NCBI GenBank assembly: GCA_000310025.1
Contig: FN648395.1
Coordinates: forward strand, 1-20,341
Length of the DNA stretch: 20,341 bases
Source of the DNA: Ectocarpus siliculosus
Taxonomy: Eukaryota > Sar > Phaeophyceae > Ectocarpales > Ectocarpaceae
Reading direction: 5' to 3'
The notes beneath the pieces were generated by a model. That model saw only the letters and a program-made list of their open reading frames with translations, had not been told where the DNA came from and did no database searches. The position numbers and the translations under genes are program-made. Numbering within the stretch: position 1 is the stretch's first letter; the number at the start of each line of letters is the position of its first letter. Positions 1 to 9,715 of the stretch are shown here, one piece after another.

Positions 1-1
1 G

Positions 2-3000
2 GTTGGCACAACATCAACACCAACAGGGGATAGGTGGCTCGGTCCTCGCTGGGTATCCTGCTGCTGCCGTAAGTTATTTAGCCGAGTTATGCTGGCGTGT
101 GTATGTTCGGGGCACGTAGCGGGTGTGTGTGTGTGTTTTGTTTTTAGTCTGTCGCCGGTTGGCTGGGGGCGTGATCGCTTCCTTCTCGCGCTTGTTGTCA
201 TCTTTCACTCACAAGAGTGTTCTTTTGCTGGAGATGTGCCTAGGGCGCATGGGCAGCACCGGTGGAGTACATCCCGAGAGCATGCTCGTAAGCCTCGGGG
301 GCAGGAGGGTTCATGTCCGCGCTGATCGCAACGGCGGGCGAGGGGCCGGCCGGCCCCGGCCGCGCGGCGCAGGCGGCGGCCGCGCTGAGACGAAACGCGG
401 TGGCCGCGCTCGGGGAGCTCCTGTTTTACATCGTTACGCAAGAGCCCGTCGGTACCGGCGGCGGCGGCGGCGGGATGGAGACGGAGAGGTGGAACATTCC
501 AGTCGCCGCCGTGGCGGGCGTGATCGGGAAGTGCCTGCTGGTCGTGGACGACGCCAGCGGCAGCGGTGGCGGTGGCGGCGGCGGCGGCCGGCTCGCCGGC
601 CACGAAGGGGCTCGACACTACGCGGCCAAGACCATGGAGAACGTGCTCGCGCAGGTGGGGCCTTCGCACCCCCTCGTGCCCGCCCTGGTCACGCCGGAGC
701 TGGCGCTGGGCTTGCTGGACCTTGCTAGGTGAGTTTTATTGGTTTTCTGCCGCTGCTCTGTGATTTAATTTTGTTTTTTGTATATCTTGCTCCCGTTCTC
801 GGTTGCGAGGAGGACGAGGGGCTCTCCACGACACGACACGACACGAGCGTTTGACATCCTGTGTACGGCACCAGCCTTTTGCGGCACCTTGACGCGGCTC
901 TCAGTACGAAAACACTTGGGCGCATGTCCCTTGGCCACCAACCGGGCCCCAACACTGCTGTAGCACTCTCTCGTATGACTCTCCTCGTGGGTCGTGCTTT
1001 TCCGGCCGGGTGTGCTGTGACCTTGAAGACTTCCGCCCCTCTTCTTGGAAAAGCACCGATGTGTGCTCTCTTGTCAGCGCGGGTGTTTTGGTGTAAGTTT
1101 TGAAGGGCCTCGCAGCGCAGGGAGGTTTGAAATGATGGCAGCACCGGTTGTTAATGTGCGATGGATAAGTCTCAAGATTTCCCCCAACTCGTCGCGTTCT
1201 TTCGAGGTTGACGGGAACGGAAGAGACAAATGGTCGTGTTTTGTGGATAGAACAGGACAAGCGTTTCCCCGATGTGGTTCCAACAGTTGTGCAATTCGAA
1301 TATGTCAGCAGGGTAACGATTTTACGCCCAAGCGCTTTCAAGAGCGACCCCCGACCGTACACATACCCTCAGCGATTCTGGCTCCAAATCCTGTTCACAT
1401 CCTGTAACACTGGCAATGGGTGCAAGGTTCGAGATGCAAAGTACCCCCGCTTGCTGCCTCGCAGCCTTTTTAGGTTCCAAAGGCTCAGCAGAGTTTTTTT
1501 CGTCCGTTCTGTCCGCTCGAATTCACGTCCCACCGCCGAGAACTGACCTCTCCCCCACCCGTTCGCGTGTTCTTTCTTTTCGCAGGCATGCCTCCTCCGA
1601 GAATCTTCGGCGCACGGCAACGGCGGCGCTGTACCACGTTTTCGGGCACGATATCTTGGGCGGAGAGTTCAGCCAAGACCGCGGCGACGACGACGACGAT
1701 GACGAGATCGAAGCTAGCAGAGGCATCGGCAGCGAGAGCGCAGGTCGAGGAGCGAGAAGAGGCACAGGGCGAAGAAGGAGCGACAGGGCAGGGGACGACG
1801 TGCCAGCCGCCGGTTGTGTGGCCTCCCGAGTGATGCGCGAGCCCGGCGCGCCCGAGTTCATCGTCCAGGGGCTGTCAGCGGAAGGTAGCTCTGCCACGTC
1901 CCGGCGAGCCTTTCTCGGGATGTTCAACCTCGTTGTCTGGGCCAGCGGTAACTGTGGCGGCGGCCGGTCCGTCGGCGGGCGTGGGCCGGAGGACGACGAG
2001 TTTGCTGGCGGGGGGCGGCGGAACGCCCCCCTCTTCCTCCGACGCGCGGTGGAGTGCATGTTGGACTCGCAGCACCTCCTGCTAAGGCTGCTGCGGGTCG
2101 CGGAGCACGGCGAGGGCGCGGTCCTCCGAGCGAAGGGTTTCCTCTCGCTCCGACTCGCGCTGGAGGAGGCGGCCGATCCTGGCTTTCTCCTGAAGGCGTG
2201 CCGGTCGCGCCTGCTGCCGCTTCTCGCGAGAGCGATCGGCGGCCTGGCTCCTCGGTCAGCTCCTCGCGGCCCCGCCGAGCCCGCTTCTGCCTCCGCCGCG
2301 GGTATACCGGAACTCTCCCCACAGCAGGAGTACCTCTACGAGTGCTCCACCCTGCTCGCGGAGTGGCTCTGCGCGGTACCCGAAACGGCAGCGAGGCGCC
2401 TCGCGACGGAGCTCCTACAACGCCGCGGGGTTTCCGCCGGGGGAGACGGCGTGTCAGCGACGACGGCGAGGGACGGTTGCGATGCTACGGGGAGGTGGGG
2501 GCGCCAGCCGGATCGGAGCGGCGGCCACAGGAGCGGTGGCGGCGCTCCTCCGCGGCGGTTTGGTGCCAGGCAGCAGGCATCAGCGGCAGGGACCGCCGAG
2601 TTGGAGGCTGCGATGGGGATGTTCCAGGCGGTTGTCCACCTCGTGAACAGCCCCCTGTTGCGCGAGCGGGCCGTCACGCGGCCGTTCGTGAGCGACGTGG
2701 CCGGCTGCCTAGCCCTCTCGTGCCCAGCTCTGGGGGTAGCGGCAGCGGGCACGGGCAGAGGCAACAGCGGCGGCGGCGGTAGCAGTGGCCGCAGCAGCGA
2801 CAGAAGAGCCGTGTCACCGGCAGCGGGTGGTCCCTGGAGCGGCGGCGGCGGCGGCGACGGTTCGGCAGGGTCGGTCGTGCTGGCGGCCCTTCTCCCCACG
2901 GTTGAGACCCTCGCTCAGCAGGCCGAGCTGGTTCTTGTGCCCCACCGGGGCGTGGTGTCCGCGGAGCTCATCCCTGTGCTCTGCCGGTTTTTGAGGAGCC

Positions 3001-5272
3001 CCAGCGGCGACACGCGCGCTCTCGTGGTGGCCATCTTCCGCGTCCTGCTTCCGCCGCTTGTTCGACCACAACAGCAGCAGCAGCAGTCGGGCACACCACC
3101 GCCGCTGCCACCGCCCGCCAGGCCGCAGCAGCAGCGTCTCGGCGGGCCTGCCGAAACCGCGGGGTGGCGGCCTTCTTCTTCTTCTTCTTCCCCTTCGCCG
3201 GTAGCGGCGGAAGACCTGGTGCGGTCCGCGTTTGCCGACCACCTCCTGCCGCACGCGCCGAGCCTCCTGGGCGACCACGACCCCATCCCGCAGTACACCA
3301 TCCGGCTCCTCCTCGACGTCGGTCGGGCGTGGGGAGGGCTCGGAATGGCTCTGCTGTGTTCCGGTCGCGATGACGCCGCCGCCGCCGCCCCCGTCGCCGC
3401 TGCCCTCCTAGACCGTCTTTCCGGGACACCGCTGCCAGCTGCTCTGTCACCGAGGGGGGGCACGCGGACTGGGCACGAGCCCCCTGGAGATGCCGCCGCT
3501 GTGACGACCCTCGATCCCGCTCTGGCCTGCCTCCTCTCGCTCCTCGTCGACGACGGGGCGGGGACAACGGGGGCAGGACCCGGGCGGGGTTTGCCGAGCG
3601 ACCGGCGGCATCGCCAACACGTGGCCGGTACTGTTCACTACGACGGCGACGACAGCTACCACGGCGGCGAGAACGACGACGTATTTGTCGCTCTCCTGGG
3701 CCTTGAGCTGCCGCGGCGGACGGCGGCGGCGGTGGCGGCCGCGGTGAAAGCCGGGGCGCCGGAGGTCGCGGACGCGTGTCTCGGCCTCGCCGTCGCGTTG
3801 CTGGACGCCGGAGCACGTCGCAAAGCAGCTGCGGAAGCCTTGTTGGGTCCCGTGAGCGGCACCGAGAGGGCGGCGGCGGCATCCACTTGTAGAGGCGCTG
3901 GCACTGGCGCCGCTGCTGTTACTGCTGGTGAGCAGTGGGAGGAGCAGCAGCTGAGGCCGCTGCTTGCCGCCGTTCCTTTGGCGGTGGAGACTGTGAACCT
4001 GTTCTGCGTTCAGGGCGCCCTGGCGGAGAAGCGGCGAGAGCATCAACTGGCGGGAGCACCGGTAAGGGGTCGAGAAGGGCCGGGGGGAGCGCTCGGCGGT
4101 GTCGACGACGGCGTTCGGTCGGGTGTTTCGGACTCGGCGACCTTGTTCTTGGAGATGTGTTACAAGGTGAGGGTCGTTGTTTTGGTGGACCAGTTGGCCA
4201 TACGTCGCCCGTGTGTGTTTTCGTGTGGTCGTTTGCTGTTTGTGTTCTCGCTGAAATGATGTACACAAAATAGTGATACATATGCACTTGCAAAGCTTGT
4301 GAAAAAATAGTTTCCAGCACCTGATTTTGTCAGCGTATCGACGTTTGCACCGACAATAGCTCGTTTCCCATAGTCTGTTTGGTTCGCCTTTCACGCAACT
4401 CTTCCGCTCGCCGATAGACATTTCTTTGAAGGAGAATGGTGACGTGTGTGCCTTCTCTGCACAGACTCCGTTTCCCTGACGCACGATGGACACTCTCAAG
4501 CACACGTTTCGTGTGCGGTAAGGCTGCCTGGCAGCCGGCGTTTTGACTAAACGACGGACATCTAACTACCTATCTTCTTTCCGAGACTACCCTCAGACCC
4601 ACCCCTGACCGCTCTTGCTTACCTGGACAACAACACTGGACACCATCACCTTGAAACCTCACCTTCGAGCGACCGAATTTGTTCTGTTGCCCAATCCACG
4701 ACGTCCCCGGTGCCTCTCGGGGCGGGACCCGCTTCGAAAATATTATTTTTTCGCAGATGTTCGGCGAAAGCCTCCTTCGGTCGCTACTGCTCACGTATAC
4801 CATTCGGCCTACCAGCAGCGTCTCCGGCGGCGAACCGCTCCCCTCTCTCGCTTCCGGACATGCGGCGGCGGCGGCGGCGGCAGCCCCGCAGGCCCGGGTG
4901 TTCCGCCAATTGGCCGACTTTCTCGCCTGCCCGGCCGAGGACGAGCGCCCACGGATCCGCATCCTTCGCCTCCTGCTCTCCGCGGTGTCGACGTTAGGCC
5001 AGCCCTTCTACGGCACGCTTCGGCGGGGTCCGCTTTGGACGGCGCTTCTGAGACTGGCGACTGGGCGGGGCATAGGGAGCGGGCGGGAAGCCGTGTTGGT
5101 GGCCGGGGTGGGCGGATCGGGAGCGAGAACAGCCTTGGGAGCGACGAGTGCTCTGGCCCGGGACGTCGTCGCCGCGGTTAGAGAGGACCGAGGCTACAAC
5201 GGCCCGGTTGCTGGTGCTGAGCCGCGCGGATGGAGCGGCCGCAGCGGCAGCAGCCGCGGTGAACGGCGGTGA
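2..5272 (+). CDS. ULK4: ULK4/RUNKEL-like protein, C-terminal helical-repeat region (5'-partial, spliced)
   Basis: Proposed exons are 2-68 (partial, uncertain), 305-728, 1586-4166 and 4757-5272, with TGA at 5270; together about 1195 codons. Phases agree (1, 2, 0). Exons 3 and 4 follow textbook TTCGCAG acceptors, and exons 2 and 3 end at GTGAGT/GTGAGG donors. The product is rich in Leu/Ala amphipathic helices of ARM/HEAT type. Landmarks resembling the C-terminal region of ULK4 and plant RUNKEL, recalled rather than aligned, are LGELLFYIVTQE (409-444), AAKTMENVLAQVG (about 622-660), a PEFIVQGLS...SRRAFLGMFNLV stretch (about 1850-1932) and DHDPIPQYTIRLLL (3273-3314). ULK4 is a pseudokinase linked to cilia and microtubules in animals; RUNKEL acts at the plant phragmoplast. 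The kinase domain must lie upstream if present. Long Gly, Ala, Gln and Ser tracts separate the helical blocks. It could be another ARM-repeat protein, but the order of landmarks favours ULK4. Confidence 0.65.
69..304 (+). other. Intron 1 of the ULK4-like gene (proposed)
   Basis: A consensus GTAAGT donor starts at 69. The acceptor is weak: GGGGCAG ending at 304, with no T-rich tract. It is chosen because frame 1, used by the clear coding block from about 310, has a TAA at 289, and only a phase-1 junction at 305 rejoins exon 1 without a stop. Alternatively translation begins at ATG 313 and the upstream piece is not coding. Confidence 0.4.
729..1585 (+). other. Intron 2 of the ULK4-like gene
   Basis: GTGAGT donor at 729; acceptor TCTTTTCGCAG ending at 1585. 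The split AG|G codon restores arginine and joins ...LLDLA-R to HASSENLRR in frame. The 857-bp intron holds a short GACAC tandem (about 829-846) and otherwise no feature I recognise. The reading frame of exon 3 stays open back to about 1416 inside the intron, which is chance read-through upstream of the acceptor. Confidence 0.75.
3072..3087 (+). repeat. (CAG)n tract coding poly-Gln in the ULK4-like exon 3
   Basis: Five to six CAG units encode a Gln run inside a Pro/Gln-rich linker. A (TTC)n tract at about 3173-3190 codes a Ser run about 100 bp downstream. Both lie between helical blocks, so length changes here should be tolerated. Confidence 0.7.
4167..4756 (+). other. Intron 3 of the ULK4-like gene
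   Basis: GTGAGG donor directly after the TAC AAG codons (phase 0); acceptor TTTTTTCGCAG ending at 4756, followed by ATG TTC GGC. The 590-bp intron is AT-richer than its exons and shows no other feature. The ATG that opens exon 4 is an internal methionine, not a start. Confidence 0.75.
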
Positions 5273-6670
5273 TCGACGATGTGATATGTTGGTGTACCGT
5301 AGAAAATATTGATTGGAGGTGTCCGTTGACAAAGGGCGGTGCTCGTGGGAAGCTGTGGTGTGCGCTTCGGTAGCATTTGCGCACGCGGTTCCACATGGCG
5401 TCCGCTATTAGCACTGGAAGGAAGAATTTCTTTGTTTGACTCAGTTTGATCGCCTGGTCCGCCCGCGAGGTCCGGACAGGCGTGTGGAGCGACAATCAAG
5501 CCGTTTCATCGTGCACGTATAAGTGAAGCATCCGCGCGCGACATCGCGAGGCGAGAACCCCTCGTCTGTGCCGTCATTTTTGTGGATTGGGAAGACTGCA
5601 TGAGCCCCTAAATGTGCCCCCGAAGCTTGGAGGAATTCCCCCGTGCTTGCTCGAAAGGATGGATGAGCTCGGCGACGCTGTTTGTTACAGACAACCGAAC
5701 AGGCCTCTCAGCCTTGGAGGACAGAAATCCACGTGTTCCCGCGTCGCCACCGAAATGTCGAAGCAACTGGCGGCGGTAGTCTTTAGATTTAGAAACCAAG
5801 AGCAACCCCGGATGCGGTGCAAACAAGTGTTCTCCCTTGGCAGAGACACGAGCGTGCGCTATTTTTGTGTGCCTTGTTGTCGTATATTCATGGTTTGCCT
5901 CCCGTGTATAGATGTGCCACCTCCGCATTGGCGGCGGGCCGGAGAGCCTACTTTAATTTAGAGGTGGCGCCTTGAACAACAAGATTTGCCAAGAAGAGCC
6001 ACAAACAAAAACAGCTGCAGCATGAAGGGAATACTCGAGTAGGGAAAGCACTCAGGGAGGGGAGCTGCTGCTGTCGCCACGAAGGGTGCGTGAAAACAGG
6101 CCTCTGGCTCGCCCCGTGTAGTAATTTGTTACGATACGTTAAAAAGTTGTCAATTTTTCCCCCGAATGCTAGCCAAATACACAAGATGCTCCATATCCCC
6201 GAGGCTACCTCCCTCCCCGTTTACTACTGTACTGGCCCTCCCCTTTGACGGAGGCGAGCTCACCGGTCTATCCACTCCCCGTTGCTGGTACTGTATGGTA
6301 TTTCACACACTTTGCCACCCTCTCCGTGTGTTGTTATCAGCAGCGATGTCCCACGAAACAACAAACCCCAAGCAGTTACAAGGGCTCGACGATACCTATT
6401 GTACCATGACCGCTGAGGCAATTTGACTAAACTTAAGCCAGCCGCAAGGGTTGGCGGTCGCTACAGGCTACGCGGAGCACCACCGGGGAGGTGCGATATA
6501 CAGCTCAGTCAACACATGTGGCGTTCTGCCCACTTGGTAAACACCATACAGCGAAATCTCCGCGCGTGTGTGCAGGACAGCGGCTCTCAGAACCCTTTTC
6601 TTTCGCCCAACGCAGCGCGATTCTATGATGGCTACAGCAGTGGTAAAACACGAGAGTATCAACAAAAACA
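5273..6670. other. Convergent intergenic gap / 3' untranslated regions
   Basis: This 1.4-kb stretch lies between the stop of the plus-strand ULK4-like gene and the stop of the minus-strand MAPR gene. It should contain both 3' UTRs. Open frames of up to about 124 codons occur on both strands, but none has recognisable domains, splice support or coding-like composition. No clear polyadenylation signal could be assigned. Confidence 0.6.
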
Positions 6671-8200
6671 CTACTGCAGCACTACCCTGCCGACGACGGG
6701 GTAGCCGCACGCCTTGAACCTCTCCTCCCAGCCCGCCAGCGTCATCCTCTCGATCCGGTTCAGTCCCGTTAGCGACAGGTCATCCAGGTCGCTCTTGCCG
6801 TCTTCCTTCGAGGCCACCAGCCCCCTGGCCACCCCCCTTGATACATCGTGGCCGGGGAAGGCGGCCAACTCACCGCTCTGGTTGCGGGAGTTGCGGGCGT
6901 TGGGGGGGGTTCGGGGGTTGGAAAACGAGGAAGGCTGGTTGGTACTGGTGTGTTTTTCAAGGAATTGGCCTTCTTCTTGCTGTGGGGAATGAACAGGGCC
7001 GCTTCCGTTCCCCCAAGAGTTGGGAATAAAGAGAGACTGTTGAACGGCCACCCTTTTGGTTGAGAAACTGGGGGGGGGGGGGGGGGGGCACAATCCCATC
7101 AATTAAACTCTGTTACTGCGGCTTCAACAACGATTTACGTTCCGCGGTAGCCGTGGTTGTGGGGCTACGACATGATGGCGAAAAACAACCCACGTTGTTT
7201 GCAAAGAGGCCAAGGAAATCCAACTGCTGTGTCTACACACATAGAAATCAGACGCCTCGAAAGGAGAGAAAGCGAGTGGAATACAGCACCCTGGAGGCGA
7301 CACCACCACCACGTCCATCTTCAAGTACATGTACAGAGGTTGCATGGGATTGATCTGTAGCATCGTGACGCGGCGCGAGCTACAACGCACAAAAAACACC
7401 GTGCCAGTCATGAACAAACCAGCGACTTCAAACAAGTCACGAACGAATGAAAGAATGCGGTGTATGTACAGCGGTACTGCTGAAGTTCAACACTCGTATG
7501 CGCAAGACCAGGCAGTCACCACAACTTGGACTCTCACCGGCCCGTAGATCCCTCTCCCGTTGGACGCATCGTACACGGTGCCCCTCAGGGAGATAAATAT
7601 CGGGTGAGGCTTCCGAGAAAGGGGTGATTCACCACCATCAAAGGTGTTGAGCTCCGCAATCGTGAAGTCTCGTAGCAGCGGCCGTATCGGTTGCACCGCT
7701 GCGGTCACCTCCTCCTCCTCCCCCTCTCTACTACTGGATGCAGCAGCTGCTGCTGCTGGTGCGGGGGCAAGGCTAGATGTAGAATCTACCGAAGGAACGG
7801 ATGATGTAGAATCCGTAGGAGCGCCCACAGAAGCAGCTCGGGCAGCCTCATCGCTCCGCTGTTGCTGCGCCTCTAATGCGTCCATAGGGCAGCTGCAGCA
7901 CTCCTCTTGCTCCTCGTGCGCCGCCAGCAGCGGCTGGTCGATGCCGTCGCCCGCTGGCGGTGCCGCTGCTGATTCTAACTGCCACAGCCTGTGCTCGGCG
8001 TAGCACCACGCCCAAAATATGGCAAACATGCCTATGCCCACTGCGACTCCCCCTAGGAGGATCACGACCCTCATGGTGACCAGTTCCGCTGGCTCAGAAG
8101 CGGGAGGCACGGCCGCGGCCGGACCAACGGCGGAAACCGCTGCCACTTCCTCTGGCGTAGAGACGCGATAAACTTGAACACGTCTCAAGATTTCTCCCAT
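6671..8200 (-). CDS. Single-pass membrane MAPR / cytochrome b5-like heme/steroid-binding protein (gene A)
   Basis: Two exons, 8200-7538 and 6877-6671 (TAG at 6671), give 289 residues. The start is the first in-frame ATG, with purine at -3 and G at +4; the frame is open upstream to about 8431 but has no ATG. One membrane segment spans about residues 43-64. An acidic, Ser/Ala-rich linker follows. The MAPR domain runs from about residue 179 (FTIAELNTFDGG, PIFISLRGTVYDAS, IYGP) across the splice junction to SGELAAFPGHDVSRG, DDLSLTGL and GYPVVGRV. Known MAPR proteins (PGRMC1, yeast Dap1, plant MSBP1) are mostly ER-anchored and bind heme or sterols and P450 enzymes. Residue 225 is Leu where PGRMC1 has its heme-ligating Tyr113, so heme binding is doubtful. 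It lies head-to-tail downstream of the two-domain paralogue. Confidence 0.8.
6878..7537 (-). other. Intron of MAPR gene A
   Basis: On the minus strand the donor is GTGAGA right after the GGG CCG (Gly-Pro) codons, phase 0. The acceptor is C-rich and ends AACCAG before AGC GGT GAG. The junction rebuilds the MAPR core motif Y-G-P-x-G-x. The 660-bp intron carries a pure 19-base homopolymer (G on the plus strand, 7070-7088), about 190 bp upstream of the acceptor. Confidence 0.8.
7070..7088. repeat. 19-base poly-G (poly-C on the transcribed sense strand)
   Basis: Uninterrupted G run inside the intron of MAPR gene A. Length is prone to sequencing and assembly error. Confidence 0.9.
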
Positions 8201-9715
8201 GTCCCGTGCCTGGTGTTTCTCTACGGCGACATGGGATTGCGCCCCCAAACAGCGATCAAGCGTAGACAGCGATGCCTCTGGTCCCCCTTGAGGCCAGAAA
8301 GAGATGCCGCAGCGGACGCCTGGTCGGTCGGTCGGGTGTCGGGGTAGGTACCTGAAGAGGAGGGGCCGTCGTGCGTGACGCAGCGACAGTCCAGTCCAGC
8401 GAGAAAAACGCCTCTTTTCATGTGCGGGCACATAGTTTCAGTTTCTTAGCAAGCGGGTTGTGCGCTCCAGTGTATCGTGCACCGCATTCACGCGCCTACT
8501 CAGGATGGTACCGTTGCTTAACAATACTTCGAAGTTAAGCTGCTGTGTTACGGCGGAGAAAGTTTACCATACTTTGAGATTTCGCAGTGGATCATACAGT
8601 CTAGTCACGACAAAGTTCGGCACCAAATCTCGAGAAAACGGGCGCGCGGCGTCCGTACACCAACGTTTGCGCGTGCGAAGCGCGCGCCAGTAGCTCGGTA
8701 TAGCGACCTAGGTCTACCCGCTGCACATCGACCAAGGTTGGGGTGTGGGCTAGGGTTAGGGTTTGGGGATGGGCTAGACCAAATTAGGCTAATATTGCAG
8801 TAGCGCCCGTGGTGTAGCCTGAGGGCTGGGGAAACCTGCTTGACAGTAGTTTTGCTTTGGTTTCGTGTCTACCTCCAACCAAAACCCAGCAACTGTTGAA
8901 CTCTTGTGGTGACCGCAAACATACAAGTCGACAACGCTGGTGTGCGCACGCCGGTCCGAGAACCGGGCCACGCAGAAGAAACCCTCCGCCGTGCGCAACA
9001 ACATCAACGTCAGGCGTTGCACGGAAACCTACTTGTAGCAAACACGATGCCCTCGTACACTACCGCAATTTGGACGGCACAACAACTCTTGCAGTGGCGT
9101 CGATGGAATCACCGACATGCACTGGAAAACTACACGTAGGCAGCCCCGGAACCAGGTCAACGGTAGATAGATCGAAGAAGGACACACTGCTGTACCGCAG
9201 CGCCTTGAATTGTTTTCCTAACGTCGGCCAAGTCGGCCAAATCAGCATCTTGGTGAGGATCGAAAAAAATGGCCAGCAAAGGAAAGTAGCGGGCACTTGC
9301 ATCTTCTACGTGGGCACTGTAGACTGCCCTGCTCCTTCGAGCACGACAGGACACCACGTAGTGAACGGGACAAAACCCACCGACCCACACGGCAGTACAG
9401 CAGTAGCGGTGATTTCGCGGCCGGAGCTGTGTGCCACGGTATACAATGCTGGAGCACCACTTGGCGTCAAACCAGAGTATCGCTCCCCCATACACAACGC
9501 GAACGACCACACCCCAACTCAACGTGAAAGGGGGAAAACACAACAAATCGTCTGGTACGAAAAAAAATAACGCGCGCAGTGCAACAGCGGCGGCGGCGGA
9601 GGGGGTGGGGGCAGCGTCCAATGTTTTCACCACTCTATGCGGCAGAGACAGCAACAAGGCAATCCAACAAAGGGAAACGGTGCGTGAAAACGCGCTTTCT
9701 CGCACGGTTCACTCT
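8201..9715. other. Gap between the tandem MAPR genes: 3' UTR of gene B and 5' region of gene A
   Basis: About 1.5 kb. The part nearest 9715 is probably the 3' UTR of the two-domain gene; the part nearest 8201 should hold the leader and promoter of gene A. I see a two-unit telomere-like TTAGGG string (about 8750-8767), and a GC-rich inverted pair GGCGCGC / GCGCGCC (8641-8690). A plus-strand open frame at 8857-9570 starts with TTG and has no recognisable domain. No other gene is supported. Confidence 0.6.

Noticed and set aside
1416-1585. Extension of ULK4-like exon 3 upstream to ATG 1416
   Set aside because: The TTTTCGCAG acceptor at 1585 and the in-phase join to exon 2 explain the coding region; the upstream stretch shows no helical-repeat pattern.
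2968-3882. 304-codon minus-strand open frame opposite ULK4-like exon 3
   Set aside because: Arg/Pro-rich shadow of a GC-rich plus-strand exon; the plus strand carries the family landmarks.
8201-8431. Upstream in-frame extension of MAPR gene A to about 8431
   Set aside because: The open frame begins with GTG and has no ATG before 8200; the ATG at 8200 has a good start context, so the extension is treated as leader.
8750-8767. Telomere-like TAGGGTTAGGG string
   Set aside because: Only about two units; too short to indicate an interstitial telomere.
8857-9570. 237-codon plus-strand open frame antisense to the presumed gene B 3' UTR
   Set aside because: It opens with TTG, not ATG. The first in-frame ATG is far inside, composition is not coding-like, and no domain or splice support is visible.
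9157-9705. 182-codon minus-strand open frame just downstream of the gene B stop
   Set aside because: No recognisable domain; it lies in the expected 3' UTR and overlaps other equally open frames.
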